From contig JAHBMJ010005404.1 in NCBI GenBank assembly GCA_018398765.1, positions 86,633-150,632 of the forward strand: a stretch of 64,000 bases of DNA, read 5' to 3'. Source of the stretch: Chromera velia (taxonomy: Eukaryota; Sar; Chromeraceae). Within the stretch, counting starts at the first letter, position 1. Each line of letters opens with the position of its first letter. The notes beneath the pieces were generated by a model, which was given only the letters and a program-made list of their open reading frames with translations, made no database searches and was not told where the DNA came from. Below are positions 1 to 11,649 of the stretch, piece by piece. A program made the translations under genes and the position numbers.

Positions 1-750
1 TGTATGTTTTGAGGCAGTGCTGGTCACACTAACTAGCACACTACTTCCCCGAGGAATTGAACTCCGTTTTAGAGGGAAGACACAAAAAAGTGTGCGTAAA
101 AGATAACTAAGTTAAGGTAAGTACAACTAAGTTAAATCGCTAGTTAATTAAATCAAAAGTTATCGACATGTAGCTAATAGCCATATATTATGTAGGTCTA
201 GATATATATGCGTAGTATCAAAGCTTTGAAAGCCCTTTAATATAGGCTTAATGTATGCTATATGCTAGGCGTATCACAGAAAAAAAAAAATAATTTAAGC
301 ACATCGATCCTCGCTTTTTTTTTTTTTTTTGCCCGACGATGCTAGCGACGATGTTAGGTGACAAACAGCTGTTTTTCAAGTGTTGTTTTGGTGTTGCACA
401 AGTGTTGCTTAGGTATTGCACAAAAAATAATAATAAAAAAATTAAGTTAATTCTGGTTTACTTTTTTTTTTTTGCTGTGATACGCCTAGACTAGGTAATC
501 GTGAACGCTTTCCCATTCAAAAACGAAAAAAGGCTATATGATTACTTCATATAAAAAAGAGAAAAAAGAAAAAAAAAAAAAAGATGAAATTTATATATTA
601 AAGGTGTTTATACTCAAACATTTATAGTACTTACTTTTGAGAAAACACTTAGTGCAATAATCTCATCTTTAACCCAGCCTTTAACATACACGGCTAGTAA
701 TAATCGAAAACTTATGTGAACAAAATTTGGTTTTTAATTTGTTTGTAACA
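1..750. repeat. AT-rich island with an inverted-repeat element
   Basis: No coding signal is visible. The stretch is much richer in A+T than the genes nearby. A 15-base arm (ctaggcgtatcacag, 259-273) followed by a run of A is repeated in inverted orientation at 474-488, preceded by a run of T, so 259-488 can fold into a hairpin of the kind left by small DNA transposons. A motif around 376-420 containing gtgttgcttagg resembles, in opposite orientation, a motif near 61755-61790 in the AT-rich island at the other end of the window, so the two islands probably share a dispersed repeat family. No target duplication was identified. Confidence 0.5.
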
Positions 751-3125
751 GTTTCTATGCATGAAAGAGGACCGCGTTCAACATTCTTACTAATTTGATT
801 GCAAGATAGCAAATGAGCGCCCCCCCCTCACCCCCACCCCCCCTCCATCCATGCGCATGCGGTTGTTTCTCATTCGTTTGGCTCATGAGAAACTGACTGT
901 GTACAGATCTGCATGCCACCAGGTGCCTCGAATTTCGAGCCTGCAAATATGATTTTTGCCGTATCTTTCTTGGACTGCCCTTCTCCTCTCCAGAGAGAGA
1001 ATGCCGACCTCTGGCTGCATGCGCTCTGTCTGTCTTTGCCCTACTGGACAGCGAGAGCAGCCACCACAGGACAACTCAACGAAAGAATCTGGAGGAAGGA
1101 TGAAGGGGACGTCGAAGAGAAAGAATGGGCATGCAGGACAAAATGGAGAACAAACAGGCAGGCAACGTCTTGACCCTCACACACCTGCTTTACGCATGGA
1201 CAAGCCCAGACCCCCCCCACCCCCCTACCCGATTCCTCAGAAGGTGAATGATAGATCAAACTCAGTAGGTAGGAAGACAGGGCCTGCACTCGCTTCGAAA
1301 CAATCAAGACCAAGAGAACTTTGCCCCTCTTGAATTAGAGATTTTCGCCCCACTAAAAAAAACGCTCCGAAGTACGGTGATGAGCGTAGGGAAAGCAACC
1401 ATCAGCAGCAAAGAGAAGGCAAGGTAATGGAGAGGATGGGAAGCGTAGGAAAAGCAACCACCATCAAAGATAAGGCGAGGGAATATAGAGGACGGGAAAG
1501 AAATACATTGAAAAAGGAATGGGAAGAGATCGGCAAGCAGGGAGGCGAAAAGGCGGGGAGCATTTGAAAGCAAGCGGAAGCCGAAAGAAGGGCAGAGAAG
1601 ATGGGGAACGGGAGGGAGGAAATTTTTGCGGAGTCTCAACACCAAACCCTTTTTTATATTCTCTGTACAATGAACCGTTGTGGGATTCGATCAGTATTTC
1701 GGTTGCTTGGATTACACGCCGTCCTTCCATCTCCTCCCCCCCCCCGTGTTCCTCCCTCCCTTGTGTAACCATACAACGTTCACTCCTTGCAATTTGAATC
1801 TTTCCCATGCGATCTTCACTTTCTGTTTCCTGAGTTGCCTCTCTGCTCACAGGCAGGCAGGCACTCCCCTCCGATTGATTCTTCAGGCAGGCATCAATCA
1901 ATCAATCAATTACACGATTCGGCAGGTCATGCCGCGTCGCTTGCAGAGAGGAGCTCCCTCGAGTACAGCTTGAACCACCGCCCCTGGTCTTTCCTGAGCG
2001 AGTAGACTCCAGTCAAGATATGCCTGCAGAAATGCACAGAGACAGCAAAGTCAAGCACAAAGTAAAAGCCAATCTAACAGTTGGCTGCTCTCAGTTTCAA
2101 GCATGAAGAATGCAACAGACCCCTCTCTACACCTTTCCACTCGTGAACCTACTTGCTTTCATTTGTGCATGGAAGTCCAAGCACTCTCCGATGCGGTTTC
2201 TTCGACATTCATTCCTCACAGCCTGTTAATTTGTCTCCGTGCTTGCCTCAGTAGTCCTACAAGAAACTAAGGATGGCCCCAAAAGAATAGAGAATGGATT
2301 AATAAAGGAGAAAGAACAAGAACAATACGAGGGAATCCAACCGGATAGCTGCACTGACTGACAGACTGACCCTCTGGGCACTTGGAGTTCCCTTCCGTTA
2401 GTCATGTCCCTGTCGTCCTTTCCTTCGGGAGCAGAGGTCGCCTCCTCCCCCAAAGCCGCGGTGCCGGGCTTGAAGGGGCAGCACCTGCATGCGTGTGTGA
2501 GGAATGTACCCAAATCAGCGTGCGTCAATAGACTGTCAAAACACATACGGACCAAAAGAATCACTCAATGCACCTTCGTGTTTGTCTATGCAAACGATGA
2601 ATAAGCCACTTCCAAAACAAATGCCAAAGCAATGCGCAAATGACTTCGAAGCGGGGCAATAGAGAAACAAAAGGAAAGCATTAACGAAAGTTGCAGCTTG
2701 GTCTGCTTTTGTCGTTTCTCTCTCTGCCTCCTTCCCCTTCCCCTCCTGTAACCTTCCTTCACTTCATCCCCTATTCCGTTCTTGCCTTCCTCTTGTAACT
2801 CTCTGACTTTCTGTGAATCCTGAGAACCCTCATTTCATGCAGACTAACGAGAACACGAAGGAGCGATCCTCGTCGTCGCTATTGTGTTCAGCTTGCACTC
2901 TGCAAGATCGAGACAGGCAGGCAGGCAGACTGATTTGTTCCAGGGGGCTGGAGGTTCTCGAGTGAGAGCACAAAGGCGGAAGGAATCGGCAAGCGCAACG
3001 GTCGAAAGACGAAGAGAGCTAGGACTGACTGACATCGGTCAGGGAAAGACCCAGAACCCACACGAACGGAGACATCGAGCATACGGACGGTCAAGAAACG
3101 CAAATCGTTTGCGTGGAAGAGCCAA
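751..3125. other. Gene-poor stretch downstream of the giant gene
   Basis: Open frames of 60-180 codons exist on both strands, but they overlap low-complexity DNA (C runs near 820-840, acgg repeats near 3225-3245) and none resembles a known family. The most credible coding piece is on the minus strand at 2371-2484. It follows a catgcag acceptor, begins in the phase left by the donor near 3238 and would extend the giant gene's C terminus with a Cys-Cys-Pro-containing segment. I see nothing else supportable. Confidence 0.4.
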
Positions 3126-6107
3126 CTACAGACAACGGGAGGCTGAAGGCAGGAGAAAGATGAGTGCAAAGCATGCATTAACTCTTGACAGCAAAAAAAA
3201 AGAGCCGCCCACCAATTCAATCGCATGGACGGACGGACGGACGGACCTGCAAATGAACGAATTCCCCCTGCACTTTCTTGTCCATGTCTTGCCATCGTTC
3301 TCATCCTGGTCGTTCACGAACTCCGTCTTCTTCAGCTCCTCGATGTTGTCTTCGTCGATCTCCGGGCCGCTCTTCAGAGTCCCGCACTGCACGATTAATG
3401 CATTCATCGATCGATGATTTATTCGTCGCTTCACGGGGGCTTCCTTCAGTGATGACGCACACGGGTCGGTCAATTGAGTGTGAAAGACGAACATCCAAGG
3501 GAGGGGGCAACGAAACAAAGATTCGTGTACGGATGCCACCGAGCGAGACCGAAGCCAAGATGACGTGCGGAAGGACAAGGTGAGCAAAGGAGTAGCAGCA
3601 GCTGGTAAGAATCACATGCAGGCAAACTGTCATTCTCCGATACAAATCGACTGTCTGTCAAGCTCTATGACATAATACCCAAATTCCCCCACCCACCCTG
3701 AACTTGTAACGGTTGTCGTTCTTGTCGTCGTCGAAAGTCCAGTCCCACCCGATAATTCCATTCGGTTCGAATCCCTTCTGTCTCTCTGCCTCGCCCTGAT
3801 TTGTCTGCTGCTGCAACTCTCCTTGGACAAGGTCTGCAGCTGCAGAGAGAAAATGAGAGGGATCCATTGGGACGTGTGAGGTGGCAGGCACCGGGACAGA
3901 AGAGGAGTCTGCTGCAGGAGACTTTCGAACTTTCGGTTCAATTGATTAGTTGATTATGTAAGTATCATCTTTAATCATCGTGAAAGGGATTTTCTCCCAT
4001 CCAACAATAAAAAGCTTGGAAGGATTGGCGGGGCTGACACGAACGAAGGAAAAAGAGCTGTCTTCTCATGCGGGCGTATGGGTCAGTCTCTCTCTGCCTT
4101 GAGGTTCTGCGTGTCTGTCTGACGCACGCACCGGTGGTATTTTCGGCATGTGCAGATGCACTTCCAGACTGGAGCAGAGTGGACATGCTCATGCTGCACT
4201 GAGAGTCAGAGGTGAAGTCGAGCGTCTCGTCAAATTCGTTGATCCACCCCGTCCAGTCCATTGGCACAACCTTGGCAGGGCCCCCGAACTTGGACACCTT
4301 GCAGCCCTGTCCGACGTACTCTTCAAGGAACCACTCCTGCTCTCGCGCAGGCAGGCCGGGAGGCAGGCAAGCAGACAGACAGACAGACAGACAGACAGAC
4401 GGACAGGCCCGATGAATTATTTTGATGTTTTGCTCTCTTGCACACACAGACAGGGGGACAAGCAGGCGGACAGACAGCCTGACTGAGAAAGCTAGACCCT
4501 GAGGCGGGCAGGCGGGCAGGGAGACACAGAGACACGTAGAGAGAGATGGGTAAATGAAAGCACGGACCTGCACTTCTGAGTCCGCCTTTCTTGTAGTGCA
4601 GAAGAAGGAAAGGCGCAACAGTACACATCCGGTGCCCAAAGGATGCTGCGTTTTGTTTCTTCAGTCAGAGAAACGCTGTCGATCGATCGAGTGCATTAAA
4701 CGCTTGTATTAATCAATCTCAACCGTGCACTCAGTTAGTCAGTCAGTCTCACGATCTCTACTTAAAATGCGTATATACGTGCACCCACCCAACCACCCAC
4801 CGACCCACGGACCTGTTCGATGTCGCCAGCGCAAGGCATGAAGACGAGGGGAGTTCCCGCCTTGCAGCTGGGAGAGGCAGGCTGAAGGCAGTAAAGCTCC
4901 GACCGCTCCACCTCCCCAAGACTCTCGGACTGGACTTTGAACTTTCGCTTCCACTGGACGTGCAGACCGTCCCACTCAACAACGCTCTCTGCTGGGCGTG
5001 CCAGGTCCTTCACGCTTTTGTATGCATTCTGCTGAACCTGCTTGCTTGGGCGCGAGTTCAGCGCTTCTGCGAAGAAGGTTTCTGCACTATTTAGAACGTC
5101 GCCAAGGGATTCAGAGGCACTACTTCGCAGATCATCCATGACTCGTTTGGCGATGTGGACCTTCCTTTCGTCGGTTTTCCATGCTTTCCCCTCTTCCACT
5201 CGGAATGCAGCCGAGACGCCCATGATTAGGTCCGCCAGCTGGGCACGCAGACGGCAACGGTCCGTTTTGAGAAGCACAACTTCATCCCTCTTGTACGCTG
5301 GCTGACAATCTAGATTGGGGGCTTCTCCGTTGTCGATTTTCTCTTCGTCCTGGGCCTTCTTACCGAGTTGCTTCTCGATTTGCGGCCGTATCTGTCTTCG
5401 GAGGTGTTCTTCAGTGAACAATCCTTTGTTGATGGCGTCCCTCATATTCGCGACATGGGCGTCCACCATTTTGTCAACCTCACTGCTGAACTGCTCCTCC
5501 TCCGCTTTCTCCTTGCACATGGCCTTCGCGTCTGTGAGCTCGTCTGCCGACAGGCAGTTCGCATCGTCTCCCTGCTGCTCCAACATCCGACGGTAGAAGC
5601 GGAGCCTGGAAGTCACGTCGTCACAGCCGATCAGCTGCATGAACCCGTTCGCGATGCCCACGCATACCGGCACCTGCACAATTGTGAGGGGGGAACAATG
5701 TGTATGTACACAACATGACACAGACTGAAAGCCGCATCAGTCGAGATCAGATGGACCGGCACGCTCGTGTTTTCGTCGTGTGGTTCCGCAGACGCTACAT
5801 GAATCCACTCATCTGTTGAGCTGAGAAAAACCATCTCTACAGAGACGCGTGATGCCAGTCCGGCACTTTTTTTTGCATGTACCACGAAGGTCCGCATGGA
5901 CAGAGGGCAGCTTCTCTGACGTTCTTGCTCCAGCCATTTTTCCGTTTTTCCAAACTTGGCAGGGATAGACAGGAATAGGCGGACATCTAGGTCATTGCAA
6001 CGGAGACATGCATGCATGCACACAGAGAAACGGCCCACCTCCTTCGGAGCTTTCCTGTATCGGAGACGGAAAGTGCCCTCGGGCATGGGCGAAACGCTTT
6101 TCACGAC
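3126..6107 (-). other. Unassigned C-terminal region of the giant protein (exons 43-47)
   Basis: Exon 44 (5673-4813, 287 codons) is predominantly helical and charged, with scattered Cys residues ([30 protein letters not shown]) and no recognised domain. Exon 45 has a compact Trp/Gly-rich part ([11 protein letters not shown]). Exon 46 has [16 protein letters not shown]. Exon 47 starts CGTLKSG and has [10 protein letters not shown], after which the frame either runs to TAG at 3128-3126 or is spliced at a gtccgt donor repeated four times. The apparent conserved part ends near 3238. Confidence 0.6.
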
Positions 6108-7136
6108 CTGCATGAAGGCATAGATCGAGCATCGGGCAGGGGATAGAAAGAATCCGGAGGGAATTCAGAAATGAGTTGTATGAAGTGAGGGCAAACGACG
6201 GCATCGACTGCGAAAGCTTGTGAAAACTCCTTTTTGGGTGCGGCTGTACATGCTGAGGTACTCGTGAAAGAATGCTTCCAGAAACGCACGAGACACTGGA
6301 ATACAACCCACGACACCTGCAGAAGCGGAAAGTGCTAACTGCACAAGGAGGCGGTCGTGCATTTTTCAGTCGTCTGTTGCAAAAATCCATATCCTCTTCC
6401 CACCCCCCTCTTTGAGCACACTGGCAGACATATGAAAGTGCACAGATCCATTGCATTTGTCTGGACACGAGTAACGATACACACAAGAAGGAGCAGCTTG
6501 CTTCTCATTTTGTGGAATGGGGAAGAAAGACGGAGGGGGAATCCGATTGTCTCTCCCAGGAATCGGCACAGCAGACTTGGATGATGCACAGGCAGACAAG
6601 AAAGACAAAGAGGACAGAGAGATATAAACAGTCATGCCTCCACTGACCTCCACTGCCATCACCTTTGCGATGTGAGTGTTTGCGGTGTCAGCATAGAATT
6701 CTCTTTCCAGATTCAGACCCCTGTCATCGAGCCCTGCCATCTTCACGAGGTGGCACCCACTCGAGACCTTCAGACTCTTCGGGGCGCTGTTGGCCTCCAT
6801 CGACTCCACTGCCGTCCTTGCGTCCTGCAGGGGAAAAATCAAAAGATCGATGCATTTGGAAAAGCAGATTACATGACTGTGGAGAAGGCTGCAGCGACAT
6901 TGAGTAAGATCCAATTGCTGGGCAACACCACGCTCTCTACGGACAGAAACAGAAAGGTCAAACAGTCACAGGAAATGCCGGTCTGTCCGGCCGTCACGAG
7001 ATAATCAAAAATCACTTGATATCCATTTGTCTACCAATAATTGCAGACAATCAGACAGATATCGAGAACTTGTGGGCGAACAAACATAGGAAGAAAGAGC
7101 CAACCCACACTAAGCTCCTTGTATCTTGAGAAAGAG

Positions 7137-7195
<59 letters not shown>

Positions 7196-9112
7196 CGCAA
7201 AAAACCGATGCCAAGAACACCAAGCGAACGGAAGAAACGTTTTTCTATGGGCGCACAAACAAAAACGGGGCTTTCTGATGCTTTGGCACTTTGCTTGATT
7301 GCTTGCCTGCGTGCACCAACCAACCTCGTCCTCAGAATAGTCTTCCATCTTCCCCAAATCGATCGCCTTGTTCAGGATGTTCACGAGGGACTCATTGTCA
7401 GGCACGAAGTTCAGAGGGTCATCGGGGGCGACCCCAATGATACCCGGCTTAAACTTCTTGTGGTTCCCGATGTAGTCCGGCTCTGCAAAAACTTCTGCGA
7501 AGCACTTTACCTGCAAGATGACGCAGAACGGCAGAAAAAGAATCATGTGCAAACACTGGGCTGAAAAGATAGGCAGAACATCAGAAAGTTGCCTGCCGAC
7601 AGCCAGTAGAAAAGCAGGTGTACCCACCCCCAACGTGTCGAGGCAGTTTGACACGGATGGTTTGTGCCTTTGCCGTCTGCCAAAATCTGATGCACATTTT
7701 TCTCGCCCACAGCTTGCATTTTTTGTTGCACCATTGAAGCACGGCTTCCGATGCATGCACCGCCTGCATGCATGTGCTCGGAGGTCTCTGACTCCTTCCT
7801 ACTGCGCATGCACAGAGGGCTTCCGACCAATTAACCCGCCGACCGACCTGACATTCCTTCCCCCCGTTGCCCCACTCAAGGATGTTTCCAACAGAGTCGT
7901 ACCTGCAAAACAAAGGGAAGGAAGGATGACACGGACACACATAGACTCAGCCTTTCGCACAGACACGAACAAACCAGCACACAGCGTTTCTCTCCGAGTC
8001 CGTCAGCTGAAGACTGGCGCGACGCGAGTCGGCCTTGCCTCTCGAGCAGCCCCACGGCAGGTTCAGGGGGTGAGCGTGAAGCACCACGTCTTTCGCAAGC
8101 GAACAGATGAGCAGGTGTATGACAATGCATCTGTACAGCCGTAAAGAAACTTGCAGTCAATGGACTCGTTCTAGACACCTCTGTCTTCTCAGCTCACTTG
8201 CAGTTGGTGCCTGGCTTGAGTCCCCTGGCGTGCAGGTAATCTTTCAGAGCGTTGCCGAAGTTGTTCCTCAACTTTTCGAATCCCTCTCGAGTCTCCTCTT
8301 CCATTCTCTTCGCGTTCTCCGGAGACGCCCCTGCTGCCTGGGCCGCAACCACAGTCTCCGCCTGTCTCCTGAACCCAGCGTCGAATACACCGAGAAGGTC
8401 CAGAGTCGAGTATCGCACCTGCATGCATGCGGTACAATGCAGATGCATTGAGAAAAGGAAGGAGAGAAAGTCTTTACAGGGAGATCAGAACTGGAGATTT
8501 TGGGCTGGGCCAGCTGCAAAAGCAGCGTAGATGTTTGGTTGAACTTGACTTGCGGTTTGTCCGACCTGGAGACGAATAAAGAAGAAAAGCGGCGACATAG
8601 AAAGAAGAATGTGAAATCTCGCAGAGCAAACCTTGCTTCAGACATACCGGCATCGGAAGATCGTGCACCGTCTCCGCCCACTCAGGCCACGCCGTCTCGT
8701 CACTGGGAGGTAACCCCCCCAGGATGAACGTCTGCGCATTCGAGACTGCACGGCTGGCAGACATTCCCCTTGCCTTGCTCGTTTGCTGATTCTCATTGTG
8801 CTCGAAATGTGCGCCAACTCTGCAGCCAGACACATTTATGCACGAGCACATATGCAAAGGCACAATCGTGAAGAGCACAAATCGCTGCAATTGCGAGACC
8901 ACTTCTGTCTGTGGCACTTACTGCATGCACATATCTGAATGTCTGAAGGACCCGTTCAGAAGCAGACACGCACCAGGTTTTGCAAAGAATGAAAGGTGAA
9001 GTTCTCGCCGTGCGAATCACGAGGAAGCTTTCAGAACTTCGACAGAGGAAATCATTTTTCTTCCAACATCCTTCTCTTTCCCTCCCTCAGTTCGTCTCTC
9101 TCTCTCTCTCTC

Positions 9113-9152
<40 letters not shown>

Positions 9153-10603
9153 CGAGAGAGAGAGCAAGAGCGAGAGAACCCCCCCGTCCCCAATTTGCTG
9201 GTGGCTGCTCCTCACCTGATGCCCCAGTCATCTCCCTTCGACTTCATCCTCTCTGTCTGAGCAAAGGTCGCCATGGCAGAGGAGACCTGTCCGAGGTCTT
9301 TCTCCCCCTCAGCAAGGTTGAAGGCCTCAGAGCGCCTCCACTGAGTGCACGTCTCCCCTTGCTCTCCTGCATGTCTACTGGCAGCCGAGTCCGATTCGAC
9401 GTCCGGGTTACGGTGGTAGTACTCATCGCCCCCCGAGAGGGCCCTCAGAGCCTCAATTTCAGAGGCGGACAGGGTCTCGTCGCTGTCCGTTTCAGAACGA
9501 GCGGGGGGTCTCTGTCGTTCAATCAGACGCCCTCCTTTCACACGCTTTGCCGCATCCCAAATCTTCTTCACTCGACGGTCTCTGTGATGATGGGGCTTCA
9601 CCTCTGCATCCCGCCCCCCATTTGAGAGACCCGACTCGGAGCCGTCTTTCTCCTCTTCCTTCCCTTTGCTCCTTATCAAGGCGTTCCCTACCCTTTCCTT
9701 CGTTTCGCCCGTCTGCAGCAGCGCAAAGGTCTTGACACCCTTTTCTACAACGCAGTACGCGGCCTTGCACTCCTTTTCGTGATTATCGTCTATCTCCTTT
9801 CCCAATTCGTAATCAATTGCAAAGGACACGTCCCTCTCCCAGTCGCTGGTCTGAGACTGGAGCTCCTCCATCGCGGAATCACTCATCGTCGCTACATGAC
9901 GCATCCGGGCACCCACCTGCAGACATGCAGCCATCTCGCGTATGAATGAATGAGTGAATGAATGAATGAATGAAGAGACCCATCTAAGGAAACGAAGGAA
10001 TAGGATTGCAGCGATGGCGTGCATGGCATGGTGAAAAGGTGGAACTGCATGAAGAGAGAGCTGGCAGAGGCTGCCTCAGTCCCAAGGCTGCACATCGGCA
10101 GTCAAAGGTCATTCCAGTGAATTCTTTTAGAGGGTTGGAATGTGTCTGCACGTCTATGCCTGACTACCTACGCGCACGATCCACTGGAATGCGTGCGGGA
10201 GGACGGCAGAATGTGACAGAATAAAAAACAAACCGGAGGTAAATTGAAAGCAGACAGACAGAGCCAGACAAAGACGAAGGGGGATCATCAGACAGAAACA
10301 GACCTGCACCTCCGTAATGACGTGCGTCCCAAAATTTTCGAAGAACGCCTGGTACTTCTGGAAGTCCTCTGAGCAGCTCTCTGTGGCCCCGCAGACCTCG
10401 TTGCAGGTCTTCATGCCCTCCAGACGAGGAATTTTCTCCACCCACGCGTCCAGCCCCTGCTCAATGTTCTGTTTCACCTGCAGACACCACGCGTCATCAA
10501 CACACACCCGCACAGATGTATTCCCTCACACCCAAATACGGACGCACGCACAGATAGATAGGGAGATAGATCGATAGATAAGACAGGCAAGCAGACACAC
10601 ATA

Positions 10604-10655
<52 letters not shown>

Positions 10656-11419
10656 AAGAGAGAGAAGAGAAGAGAACAGAAGACGGAAGGAAGGAAGCCA
10701 AAAAGCCAATAAAATTTATGGGAAAGGAGAATTTGTACATACAAATCGGAAGAGAAGTCTCTCGCAATGAAAAGGCTGAAATCCCGAATCAACACAGGGG
10801 GCATTCGAGAAAGAAAGTGAGAGAAAGCACAAGTCTACCACTGAAGGGAAAGTCCGCACAAGTCTCAGAACCAGAGAGAAAAAAGGAGCGAAGAACCTTA
10901 CTGACCGACCTTCTCGAGAGTGAGAGAGCCCGTGATCTTGAGCTTGTACCAATTGAATGCGTCCCCCTCCAGGCGGTAGAATGTTGAGCTCATGGGGTCT
11001 GTGGGATGGGAGGGGTCGTAGCACTCGCATTTGGCGTTCCTGGAGGTGACCGTCGTGATGTCGAAGCTGCAGGAAGGTTCTTTTGTCGCTGCGTACGGCT
11101 GCTTTGGGGCCTTTTTGGCCGGACTGAGAAGTCCCGAAGCCAGCTCGACGTAGCGTTTGCACTGCTTGCAGTCGATGTAGTTCTCGGGCAGAGCCACTAG
11201 AGCCTTGACGACTTCAGAAGTGGGTTTCCAAGGAATGTAGGGGCTCAGGTTGGCCTTGTACAGGATGCAGTAGGCAACCATCTGGTACTCCGTTTGGGAA
11301 CTTTCCTGCAGCTTCTCGGTCTCCGACGAGGAGGACTGGGAGTAGCCCCCCTCGGCACTAATGCCAAGCTGCCGAACAAGGAAAGGAAAGCAAGGAAACG
11401 TGAAGAGATCAAAAGACAG

Positions 11420-11454
<35 letters not shown>

Positions 11455-11509
11455 TACACACACACACACACATACACTCACACACACATACACTCACACG
11501 CACACACAG

Positions 11510-11584
<75 letters not shown>

Positions 11585-11617
11585 AAGAAGGAAAGAAAGA
11601 AAGACGGAAAGAAAGAA

Positions 11618-11649
<32 letters not shown>

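Noticed and set aside
755-946. Minus-strand 63-codon frame at the left edge
   Set aside because: It runs through a C-rich low-complexity tract, has no family resemblance and no good splice connection to the giant gene.
8480-8567. Possible MACPF exon on the minus strand after a ctccag acceptor
   Set aside because: Joining exon 38 straight to 8418 reproduces the family's [12 protein letters not shown] transition; an insert would break it.
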